From CAZJHX01 sp964545715 (GTDB lineage: Bacteria > Myxococcota_A > UBA9042 > GCA-2863065), in NCBI GenBank assembly GCA_964545715.1, contig CAZJHX010000003.1, positions 62,001-126,000 on the forward strand: a stretch of DNA of 64,000 nt. Reading direction: 5' to 3'. The notes under the pieces were generated by a model. It did no database searches. It worked only from the letters and a program-made list of their open reading frames with translations, and had not been told where the DNA came from. Below, one piece after another: positions 19,096 through 25,614 of this stretch. Position 1 is the stretch's first letter, and the number at the start of each line of letters is the position of its first letter. Both the position numbers and the translations under genes were made by a program.

Positions 19096-21138
19096 TTAGA
19101 CCCGGTCGTAGCAGTTGAAGACCATCGAGTAGGCGCCGCGGCCCTGGGTGACGCTGCGCAGCTCGGTTGTGTAGCCGAACATGCGCTGCAGGGCGACGCG
19201 GGCCTCCACGACCTTCGTATCGCCGCGGTCAACGATGTTCTCGATGCGGCCTCGGCGGGCGTTGATGCCGCCGATGATCTCCCCCACGGACTCCTCGGCC
19301 ACAGTGACCTCGACGTCCATGATCGGCTCCAGCAGGGCTGAGCCCGCCTTCTCGGCCGCGTCGCGCACCGCGATGCCCGCGGCGATCTTGAAGCCCAGCG
19401 GCTGGCTCCAGTCTTCGCGCCAGGTCGCGGACAGCAGCGTGATCTTCACGTCGTCCATCGGGTAGCCCTCTTTCGGGCCGGCCTTGACGCCCTCGAGCGC
19501 GCCCTCCCGGATGGCCCTGAGGAGGGCCGCGTTCAGGAAGGCGTCCTGGGCCTCGTTGACGAAGCTGACGCCGGCGCCGCGCGCGTCTGGGGAGACTCGG
19601 ACCTGGACGCTGCCGTGCAGCCGGTCCTCTTCCTGCTCGCGCTCAAAGGTGGCCTCGGCGTCGGCCGTGCCGGTCAGGGTCTCCATCAGGACGACCTGCG
19701 GCTTGCCGATTCGCACGTCGATCTTGAACTCGCGCCGGATGCGGTCGGCTTTGATCTCCAAGTGCAGCTCGCCCATGCCCCGGATGAGCAGGTCGCCGGT
19801 CTCCGTGTCCTCTTCGAAGCGGAAGGTCGGGTCCTCCTCCGCCATCTTGGCCAGCACCTCGTGCAGCTTGTCGCGCAGGCGCAGGGTCTCGGGCTCGATC
19901 GTCTGGCTGATGACCGGGTCGTAGCCGCCCACGGCCTCCAGCACGATCTGGTTGCGCGGGTCGCAGATGGTGTCGCCGGTGCACGTCTTCTTCAGGCCCA
20001 GGACGCCGACGATCTGGCCGGCGCGCACCTTCTCGACGCGTGTGCGCTTGTTCGCGTGCATCAAGAACACGCGCGAGGGCTTCTCTTTCAACCCGCGCGA
20101 TGGGTTGCTGATCCCCTCGCCGACGTTGAGCGTGCCCGAGTACAAGCGCAGGTAGACCAGCCGCCGTCCATCGTCCATCAGCTGGACTTTGTAGGCCAGC
20201 GCGCACAACGGGGCCTTGTCATCGGGGGGGCGCGTGCCTATGTCTTCTGGGTCGATCGGGTTGGTGCCCTTCACCGGCGGGATCTCGCCCGGCGACGGCA
20301 GGTAGGCCACGACAGCATCCAGGAGCAGCGGAACCCCTCGATCGTGCAGCGCAGATCCACACAGCACCGGCACCAGCTTGCGGGCGATCGTCGCCTTGCG
20401 GATCGTCGCCTTGATGTCGTCGACGGCGATGTCCTCCCCCTCGAGAAAGGCCATGGCGATATCGTCGTCGAAGTCGGACAGGCGCTCGATCATCGTCTCG
20501 CGCGCCGCCGCCGCCGCGTCCGGGTCCGGCAGGCTCTCCAGCTTCATGGCGTTGATCGGGTCGCCGCGTTCCCAGACGAAGCCCTCCATGGTGATCAGGT
20601 CCACGACGCCCTTGAAGTCGCCCTCGGCGCCAATCGGGATCTGGATGGGCACGCAGTGCTCGCCAAAGCGCTCGTGCATCGACGTGACCGCTTTGTCGAA
20701 GTCGGCGCCCAGCCGGTCCAGCTTGTTCACGAAGGCCAGGCGCGGCACCTCGTATTTGTCGGCCTGCCGCCACACCGTCTCGGTCTGGGACTCCACCCCA
20801 GCGACCCCGTCAAAGACCGCCACGGCGCCGTCCAGCACGCGCAGGGACCGCTCCACCTCGATGGTGAAGTCCACGTGCCCGGGCGTGTCGATCAGGTGGA
20901 TCTCGTGACCGGCCCACTGAAACTGCGTGACGGCGCTGGTGATCGTGATCCCGCGCTCCTGCTCCTGGACCATCCAGTCCATCGTGGCCTCGCCGTCGTG
21001 GACCTCGCCGATTTTATGAGTCTTTCCGGTGATGTAGAGCATGCGCTCCGTCACCGTCGTCTTGCCGGCGTCGATGTGCGCCATGATGCCGATGTTTCGG
21101 ATTTTCGACAGGTACTTCGGCGTCGGTCGCTGCGTCAT
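19096..21138 (-). CDS. fusA: Elongation factor G paralogue
   Basis: A GTPase of about 680 residues that drives ribosomal translocation or, for paralogues, ribosome recycling. G1 is AHIDAGKT (20-27), the switch I end is RGITITSA, G3 is DTPGHVDF and G4 is NKLD; EF-G domains II-V follow, including GYPMDDVKITL and the domain V GGINARRGRIE block. The usual domain IV loop is present. It lies outside any str operon (no rpsL, rpsG or tuf nearby), so it may be a second EF-G rather than the housekeeping copy. The ATG at 21138 is preferred to a TTG at 21174, since it matches normal EF-G N-termini. No Shine-Dalgarno sequence is seen. Confidence 0.9.
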   Translation of the reverse strand: MTQRPTPKYLSKIRNIGIMAHIDAGKTTVTERMLYITGKTHKIGEVHDGEATMDWMVQEQERGITITSAVTQFQWAGHEIHLIDTPGHVDFTIEVERSLRVLDGAVAVFDGVAGVESQTETVWRQADKYEVPRLAFVNKLDRLGADFDKAVTSMHERFGEHCVPIQIPIGAEGDFKGVVDLITMEGFVWERGDPINAMKLESLPDPDAAAAARETMIERLSDFDDDIAMAFLEGEDIAVDDIKATIRKATIARKLVPVLCGSALHDRGVPLLLDAVVAYLPSPGEIPPVKGTNPIDPEDIGTRPPDDKAPLCALAYKVQLMDDGRRLVYLRLYSGTLNVGEGISNPSRGLKEKPSRVFLMHANKRTRVEKVRAGQIVGVLGLKKTCTGDTICDPRNQIVLEAVGGYDPVISQTIEPETLRLRDKLHEVLAKMAEEDPTFRFEEDTETGDLLIRGMGELHLEIKADRIRREFKIDVRIGKPQVVLMETLTGTADAEATFEREQEEDRLHGSVQVRVSPDARGAGVSFVNEAQDAFLNAALLRAIREGALEGVKAGPKEGYPMDDVKITLLSATWREDWSQPLGFKIAAGIAVRDAAEKAGSALLEPIMDVEVTVAEESVGEIIGGINARRGRIENIVDRGDTKVVEARVALQRMFGYTTELRSVTQGRGAYSMVFNCYDRV

Positions 21139-21145
21139 GAAGGGG

Positions 21146-21174
21146 TGATTACCACACCACCGTGCCCCCCTCAA
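21146..21174 (-). promoter_or_regulatory. Candidate promoter of the EF-G gene
   Basis: On the minus strand, TTGAGG (21169-21174) and TAATCA (21146-21151) are 17 bases apart, with the -10 only seven bases from the ATG and no ribosome site between them. The -10 is weak, so this is tentative. Confidence 0.3.
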
Positions 21175-21177
21175 TCC

Positions 21178-21206
21178 TTGACCGACCCATGTTTCGGTGG
21201 TCTAAG
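21178..21206 (+). promoter_or_regulatory. Candidate promoter of dnaJ
   Basis: TTGACC (21178-21183) and TCTAAG (21201-21206) are 17 bases apart on the plus strand, divergent from and overlapping the EF-G promoter candidate by a few bases. A GAGGAG ribosome site follows at 21213-21218. The -35 is good and the -10 is poor. Confidence 0.35.
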
Positions 21207-21232
21207 CAGTGCGAGGAGCTATGCGGTCGTCC

Positions 21233-22303
21233 ATGTCTGATAAGCGCGATTATTACGAAATTCTGGGATGCGAGCGCGACGTGTCCCCGCGTGATCTGAA
21301 GAAGGCGTATCGGGGACTGGCCATGAAGCTGCATCCCGACCAGAACCAGGACGATCCGGCCGCTGAAGAGCACTTCAAAGAGCTGGCCGAGGCCTACGAG
21401 GTCATCAGCGACCCGAAGAAGCGCGAGATCTACGACCGCTACGGCCACCAGGGGCTGTCCAGCCAGGGCTTCAACCCGTTCGCGGGCGGCATGGACGACA
21501 TCCTCTCCCAGATGTCCAGCCTGTTCGGCGGCGACATCTTCGGTGACCTGTTCGGTGGCGGGCGTCGTCGTCGGCGACCCCAGCGCGGCCGCGATCTGGG
21601 GCTGGAGCTGGACCTCAAGTTTGAAGAGGCGGCCTTCGGCGTGCGCCAGACTCTGGAGGTCCCGCGCCCGGTCAGCTGTGCGCCGTGCTCCGGCTCCGGC
21701 GTCAAGCCCGGCAGCTCGCCGGTGACGTGTCGCCAGTGCAAGGGTCAGGGCCAGGTGGTCATCAACCAGGGCCTGCTCATGATGCGCATGGACTGCAACG
21801 TGTGCGGGGGCCGCGGCAAGATCATCGAGGACCACTGCCCTGACTGCGGCGGCAAAGGTCAGATCCGTGAGGTCTCCAAGGTCACGGTCAACATCCCGGC
21901 CGGCGTGGACACCGGGTCCCGCATCCGCAAGCCCGGTGAGGGCCTGCCCGGTCCTCCCGGCGTGCCGTCGGGTGACCTGGTCGTCATCGTCCGCGTCGAA
22001 GATCACGAGAAGTTCCAGCGCGACGACTGCCATGTGCACGCCGTTGAGGACTGCCCGTTCCCGATGATGGCGATGGGCGGCTCGTTTTCGGTGCAGACGA
22101 TCCACGGCAACGTGCCCGTGACGGTTCCGGCCGGCAGCCAATACGGCGACAAGGTCCGGCTGCCCGGCAAGGGAATCCCGCGGTTGAACGGGCACGGCCA
22201 GGGTGACCACTTCGTGCACCTCAGCGTGGCGATCCCCAAAAAGCTCAACAGCAAGCAGCGCAAGGCCCTGGAGGACTTCCGCGCGGCGTCGGGGGACGGT
22301 TGA
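21233..22303 (+). CDS. dnaJ: Chaperone DnaJ
   Basis: Hsp40 co-chaperone, about 356 residues, that stimulates DnaK ATPase. The J domain is at the N-terminus (RDYYEILGCERD ... LHPDQN, with the HPD motif), then a short Gly/Phe-rich region (SSLFGGDIFGDLFGGG), then four CxxCxGxG zinc motifs (CAPCSGSG, CRQCKGQG, CNVCGGRG, CPDCGGKG) and the C-terminal substrate domain (GDLVVIVRVEDHEKFQRD). The ATG at 21233 gives the usual MSDKRDYYEIL start; in-frame ATG 21221 and GTG 21209 are alternatives. The Gly/Phe linker is short. No dnaK or grpE is adjacent. Its stop overlaps the next gene as TTGA. Confidence 0.95.
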   Translation: MSDKRDYYEILGCERDVSPRDLKKAYRGLAMKLHPDQNQDDPAAEEHFKELAEAYEVISDPKKREIYDRYGHQGLSSQGFNPFAGGMDDILSQMSSLFGGDIFGDLFGGGRRRRRPQRGRDLGLELDLKFEEAAFGVRQTLEVPRPVSCAPCSGSGVKPGSSPVTCRQCKGQGQVVINQGLLMMRMDCNVCGGRGKIIEDHCPDCGGKGQIREVSKVTVNIPAGVDTGSRIRKPGEGLPGPPGVPSGDLVVIVRVEDHEKFQRDDCHVHAVEDCPFPMMAMGGSFSVQTIHGNVPVTVPAGSQYGDKVRLPGKGIPRLNGHGQGDHFVHLSVAIPKKLNSKQRKALEDFRAASGDG

Positions 22304-22890
22304 CAGCGCCCGCGCAGGTGATCGGCGCTCAGCGTCGCTTGATCGTTCCTTTTACGATCAAGCTGCTCCAGATCGTGAGCGGCTATCTCCTGCTGCGCAG
22401 CCTCGTCGCCTTCGCGTCCCGTTACCTCTTCGGCTACCGCGTGGACACCAAGCTCACGTTTGACGGTCGCTACCTCAAGCTGCACTCGACCGCTTGGCTG
22501 CTGGGCCGAAAAATCCGCGAGACCGAGGAGACGATGCTGGGCACCGACCTCGTGTCCGTGGGCGTAGAGCGGCGCTACCCGTACCTGCTGTTGCTGCTCG
22601 GCTCTCTGGGCGTGATTCTGGGCGCCGTCTACGGCGTCGGCTGGTTCGTTGACGGTATCCAGGTCAACTATGTGCCTATCGCCATGGTGGGCCTTGGGGT
22701 GCTGGGCGCCGGCGTGGTGCTGGATATCGCCCTGGGCTCGCTGGCCGATTACGTCGGCAGCCGCGCCTCACTGTTGATCACGGTGCGTACCCCGCGCAGG
22801 CTGGGCCTCAGTCGCCGATTCAGAGTGTGTGGTGTGGACGAAGAGGCGGCGCAGACCTTCACGCGCCATCTGGTGCACGCGCGCAGCTGA
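22300..22890 (+). CDS. Two- or three-helix membrane protein of unknown function
   Basis: A 196-residue protein with an N-terminal hydrophobic segment (KLLQIVSGYLLLRSLVAFA), a polar region (YRVDTKLTFDGRYLKLHSTAWLLGRKIRETEETML), then two close helices (YLLLLLGSLGVILGAVYGV and MVGLGVLGAGVVLDIALG) and a basic C-terminus. The middle and end could form split PH-like modules, but I do not recognise a family. The TTG start at 22300 overlaps the dnaJ stop as TTGA; a GTG at 22318 is possible. Coupling to dnaJ suggests co-expression only. Confidence 0.55.
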   Translation: MTAPAQVIGAQRRLIVPFTIKLLQIVSGYLLLRSLVAFASRYLFGYRVDTKLTFDGRYLKLHSTAWLLGRKIRETEETMLGTDLVSVGVERRYPYLLLLLGSLGVILGAVYGVGWFVDGIQVNYVPIAMVGLGVLGAGVVLDIALGSLADYVGSRASLLITVRTPRRLGLSRRFRVCGVDEEAAQTFTRHLVHARS

Positions 22891-22896
22891 GCCTTC

Positions 22897-23556
22897 TCAG
22901 GCTTCCAGCTGACCGCGTACGAAGTCCGCCACGATGCTGGAGTCCTCGTCCTGTAGACCAAGGAACTTCAGGCCATAGCGCCGTCCACCGCCGGCTTTCG
23001 CCGTCTCGCGCGTCACAAGGGCCTCGGTTTGAATCATGCGGTCGGCGCCGGGAATCAAGAACGACACGACGACTTGATCGTGGACAACGAGTGTCTGGTT
23101 CGTCTCGACCATGATGCCGCCCTCGGAGAGGTCGCGGCTTTTGCCGAAGATCGTGGTCGCCTTGGGCTGCGTGACGCGGACCTGGACCAGGATCGAGATG
23201 TACTTGCGGTCCGGGATGCCCAGCACTTTGGACGTCAGCTTCAGCAGAGACTTGCCCTCGATCGGCGTGTTGACGACCTGAACGCCCTCGACGCCCGACC
23301 AGCCGGCCGAATCCTCGCCGTCCAGGACGACGACCACCAGCGGCGTGGCGTCACCGGCCTGCTTGACGTTGTCCGCGCTCACGTCGGTCGGCACGCCGCG
23401 CCACAGCACGAGGTCCGCGCCGTGCTCGCTCAGGAAGGCCAGCGCCTGCCCGCCGCTCATCGCGGTGAAGACCTCGCAGCCACGCGATTGAAACGTGTGG
23501 TCCGGCAATTCGAAGAACTTAGGGTCATCGCTGACCAGCAGGACTCTCTTCGTCAC
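22897..23556 (-). CDS. Pseudo-receiver plus PilZ domain protein
   Basis: The product has 219 residues. The N-terminal half folds like a response-regulator receiver (KRVLLVSDDPKFFE with the acidic pair D10-D11, then EHGADLVLWRG), but the phospho-acceptor Asp position is Arg53, so it should not be phosphorylated. Residues about 125-215 form a PilZ domain with SRDLSEGGIMVE (the DxSxxG part). The usual RxxxR arm is incomplete (DRKYISILVQVRV), so cyclic-di-GMP binding is doubtful. The GTG at 23554-23556 starts exactly at the receiver's first strand; the open frame extends upstream to a TTG at 23610. A degenerate signalling adaptor is the best description. Confidence 0.65.
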   Translation of the reverse strand: MTKRVLLVSDDPKFFELPDHTFQSRGCEVFTAMSGGQALAFLSEHGADLVLWRGVPTDVSADNVKQAGDATPLVVVVLDGEDSAGWSGVEGVQVVNTPIEGKSLLKLTSKVLGIPDRKYISILVQVRVTQPKATTIFGKSRDLSEGGIMVETNQTLVVHDQVVVSFLIPGADRMIQTEALVTRETAKAGGGRRYGLKFLGLQDEDSSIVADFVRGQLEA

Positions 23557-23635
23557 GATGGCATCACCATGGGCCGAATCCTCGGACAGGTGGTCCCATC
23601 TGTCAACCAACGCGCGTGGCGCGGATCGATGGCGC

Positions 23636-23665
23636 TTGCCTGATCAGGGGTGCGGCTGCTAACTA
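23636..23665 (+). promoter_or_regulatory. Candidate promoter of ribBA
   Basis: TTGCCT (23636-23641) and TAACTA (23660-23665) are 18 bases apart. The ATG follows ten bases after the -10 without a ribosome site. The short space leaves no room for an FMN riboswitch. Both boxes are imperfect. Confidence 0.3.
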
Positions 23666-23675
23666 CCACCTCGCT

Positions 23676-24842
23676 ATGCACGGTATCGCGGACATCGCTC
23701 TGGCCATCGAAGACATCCGTAAAGGACGGATGGTCATCCTTGTGGACGACGAAGATCGGGAGAACGAGGGTGACCTCGTTATCGCGGGGTCCAAGGTGAC
23801 GCCGCGCGCGATCAACTTCATGGCGACGTACGCCCGGGGCCTGACCTGCGTAACGTTGCCCAGCGAAAAAGTCGACGCCATCGGGCTGCCCGACATGGTG
23901 CGCGACAACCGGGCGCCTCTCGGCACGGCCTTCACCGTGTCCGTGGACGCCGCCGTTACGACCAGCGGCATCTCCGCTCGCGACCGTGCCACCACCACGC
24001 AGGTGCTCATGCGCGACGACTGCACGATGGCCGACCTGCGCGCCCCGGGACACACGTTTCCGCTGCGCGCGCGCAAGGGCGGTGTGCTGGTGCGGGCCGG
24101 ACAGACCGAGGGCAGCGTGGATCTCAGCCGTCTGGCCGGCCTGAAGCCGGGCGCGGTCATATGCGAGATTATGAACGAAGACGGCACGATGATGCGCTTG
24201 GACGGGCTCCTGGAGTTCGGTGCCAGGCACGACATCAAGGTCGTCACCATCGCGGATTTGATCGCGTATCGGATGCAGAAGGAGTCGTTCATCAAGGCCG
24301 TCGCCGATGTCGAGCTGCCGACCGACTACGGCAACTTCCGCGCGGTGGCCTTCGAGAACGAGCTGGACACACGCGTGCACATGGCGCTGGTCATGGGCGA
24401 GGTCCGGCCCGACCGTCCCACGCTCATCCGCGTGCACCGCGCCGATCTGGTGGCTGACGTGTTCGGCTTCACAGGCGGCGGGGAGCACAATCGGTTGGAC
24501 TGGGCCCTGCGCCGCATCGCGCAGGAGGGCCACGGCGTGATCCTGTACCTGCGCACCGGCGCAAATGGCGAGATGGGTGTCGACACGCTGAGCGCGTATC
24601 TCAACAAGAGGCGGGGCGACGCGCCGAAGGGGCCGGCGCGGATGGGCTTCCGTGAGTTTGGTCTCGGGGCTCAGATCCTGAGCCACCTGGGGCTGCGCCA
24701 GATTCGGGTCATTACAAACAACCCGCAGATGCCCTTTCACTCGGTCCGGGGCTTTGGTCTCGAGATCGTCGAGCGCGTCCCGGTCGAGGGTCAGATCGAG
24801 CTGGCCAACGTCACGCCTATCGACAAGGCGCAGGCCGGCTGA
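23676..24842 (+). CDS. ribBA: 3,4-dihydroxy-2-butanone 4-phosphate synthase with degenerate GTP cyclohydrolase II domain
   Basis: The protein has 388 residues in the RibBA layout. The N-terminal half (about 1-205) is RibB, which makes the four-carbon riboflavin precursor from ribulose 5-phosphate: DDEDRENEGDL (24-34) supplies the catalytic acids and RAGQTEGSVDL the second metal region, with Gln where E. coli has His. The C-terminal half aligns with RibA but lacks all three zinc cysteines: the position of the SLRCDCG block reads ADVFGFTGGGEHNRLDW, and the Tyr/Gln/Arg loop reads YLRTGANGEMG. It probably has only RibB activity. A functional GTP cyclohydrolase II must lie elsewhere. No other rib genes are adjacent. 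Confidence 0.85.
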   Translation: MHGIADIALAIEDIRKGRMVILVDDEDRENEGDLVIAGSKVTPRAINFMATYARGLTCVTLPSEKVDAIGLPDMVRDNRAPLGTAFTVSVDAAVTTSGISARDRATTTQVLMRDDCTMADLRAPGHTFPLRARKGGVLVRAGQTEGSVDLSRLAGLKPGAVICEIMNEDGTMMRLDGLLEFGARHDIKVVTIADLIAYRMQKESFIKAVADVELPTDYGNFRAVAFENELDTRVHMALVMGEVRPDRPTLIRVHRADLVADVFGFTGGGEHNRLDWALRRIAQEGHGVILYLRTGANGEMGVDTLSAYLNKRRGDAPKGPARMGFREFGLGAQILSHLGLRQIRVITNNPQMPFHSVRGFGLEIVERVPVEGQIELANVTPIDKAQAG

Positions 24843-24845
24843 TCC

Positions 24846-24974
24846 CTACAGGATGTCTTTTTTGGCCTCGGCGGCCTTGCGGACTGCCGAGCGGATCGCC
24901 CGCTTGCGGTTCTTGCCGCTCTTCGTGAGCTTGCGCTTGTCCTGAGCCTTTGCTTTGCGCGTGTTGGAAGCCAT
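24846..24974 (-). CDS. 42-residue highly basic small protein
   Basis: The short frame reads MASNTRKAKAQDKRKLTKSG, then continues with NRKRAIRSAVRK and ends AKKDIL. It has 42 residues and about 40 percent Lys plus Arg. A TAGGAG ribosome site lies nine bases before the ATG, and the gene follows dut by 38 bases as the last member of the rpsO-pnp-dut run. The composition and AIRSAVRKA helix resemble small ribosomal or RNA-binding proteins such as the S21/L34 class, but I cannot assign a family. Position in a translation/RNA-decay operon supports a ribosome- or RNA-associated role. This is inference. Confidence 0.7.
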   Translation of the reverse strand: MASNTRKAKAQDKRKLTKSGKNRKRAIRSAVRKAAEAKKDIL

Positions 24975-25012
24975 CTCGGGTGCTCCTATCTCTTCTTTGG
25001 GTGTTTCTGTTC

Positions 25013-25468
25013 TCAGGTGCCGGTGGACCCAAAACCACCGGAGCCTCTCTGTGTCTCTTGCAGCGTGTCGGTCAGCGTTACCGTGACCGGCGCCACGCCG
25101 GCGACAACCAACTGAGCGATGCGCATCCCGCGCTCCACCACAAAAGGTTGCGGGCCGTGGTTTATCAGGATCACCTGAACCTCGCCACGATAATCCGCAT
25201 CGATGGTGCCCGGACTGTTGAGCACCGTGACCCCGTTTCGGGCCGCCAGACCGCTGCGGGGCCTGACCTGTCCCTCGAATCCCGCCGGAATCGCCATCGC
25301 GAATCCGGTGGGAATCAAGCGGTGCTGCCCGGGCTCCAGGCAGACTGGGGTTGCGACCGCAGCGGGCAGGTCAAAGCCGGCTGCGTACTCGGTCATCATC
25401 TGCGGTGCGGCGATATCCGCATCCCGCTCGGGACGAACGCGCTTCAGCTGGACGGTGACGTGCCCCAA
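25013..25468 (-). CDS. dut: Deoxyuridine 5'-triphosphate nucleotidohydrolase (dUTPase)
   Basis: This 151-residue trimeric enzyme hydrolyses dUTP to dUMP and pyrophosphate, keeping uracil out of DNA and feeding dTMP synthesis. All five family motifs are visible: AAGFDLPAA (I), PRSGLAARNG (II), GTIDADYRGEV (III, with the catalytic Asp), RIAQLVV (IV) and RGSGGFGSTG (V). The start is TTG at 25466-25468 with GGGGAG eight bases upstream; I see no ATG or GTG that would keep the first strand. It lies 26 bases after pnp in the same orientation, so it is probably in the rpsO-pnp transcript. Confidence 0.95.
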   Translation of the reverse strand: MGHVTVQLKRVRPERDADIAAPQMMTEYAAGFDLPAAVATPVCLEPGQHRLIPTGFAMAIPAGFEGQVRPRSGLAARNGVTVLNSPGTIDADYRGEVQVILINHGPQPFVVERGMRIAQLVVAGVAPVTVTLTDTLQETQRGSGGFGSTGT

Positions 25469-25494
25469 CGGTCGTGCTCCCCAGGTGTCTTCTC

Positions 25495-25614
25495 TTAGCG
25501 ACGGTCGCGACGACGTCCGCCGCCACGGTCACCACGGTCACCACCACGGCCGCCACCACGGCCGCCACGGTCGTCACGGCCACGGCCGCCACGGTCACGC
25601 TGCTCAGCCGCGAA
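25495..25614 (-). repeat. RGG-rich low-complexity tail of PNPase
   Basis: The last 40 codons of pnp encode repeated DRGGRG/GGDRGDRGGG units. RGG tails bind RNA and can promote condensates. They are found in some bacterial RNA-decay enzymes. The repeat is in coding sequence and probably expands by slippage. Confidence 0.8.

Noticed and set aside
19615..21240. A 541-codon plus-strand frame opposite the EF-G gene
   Set aside because: It mirrors EF-G codons, lacks any domain, and would overlap dnaJ and the divergent promoters.
23557..23675. FMN riboswitch before ribBA
   Set aside because: The gap is too short, and the candidate promoter ends ten bases before the ATG. No RFN-element sequence was seen.
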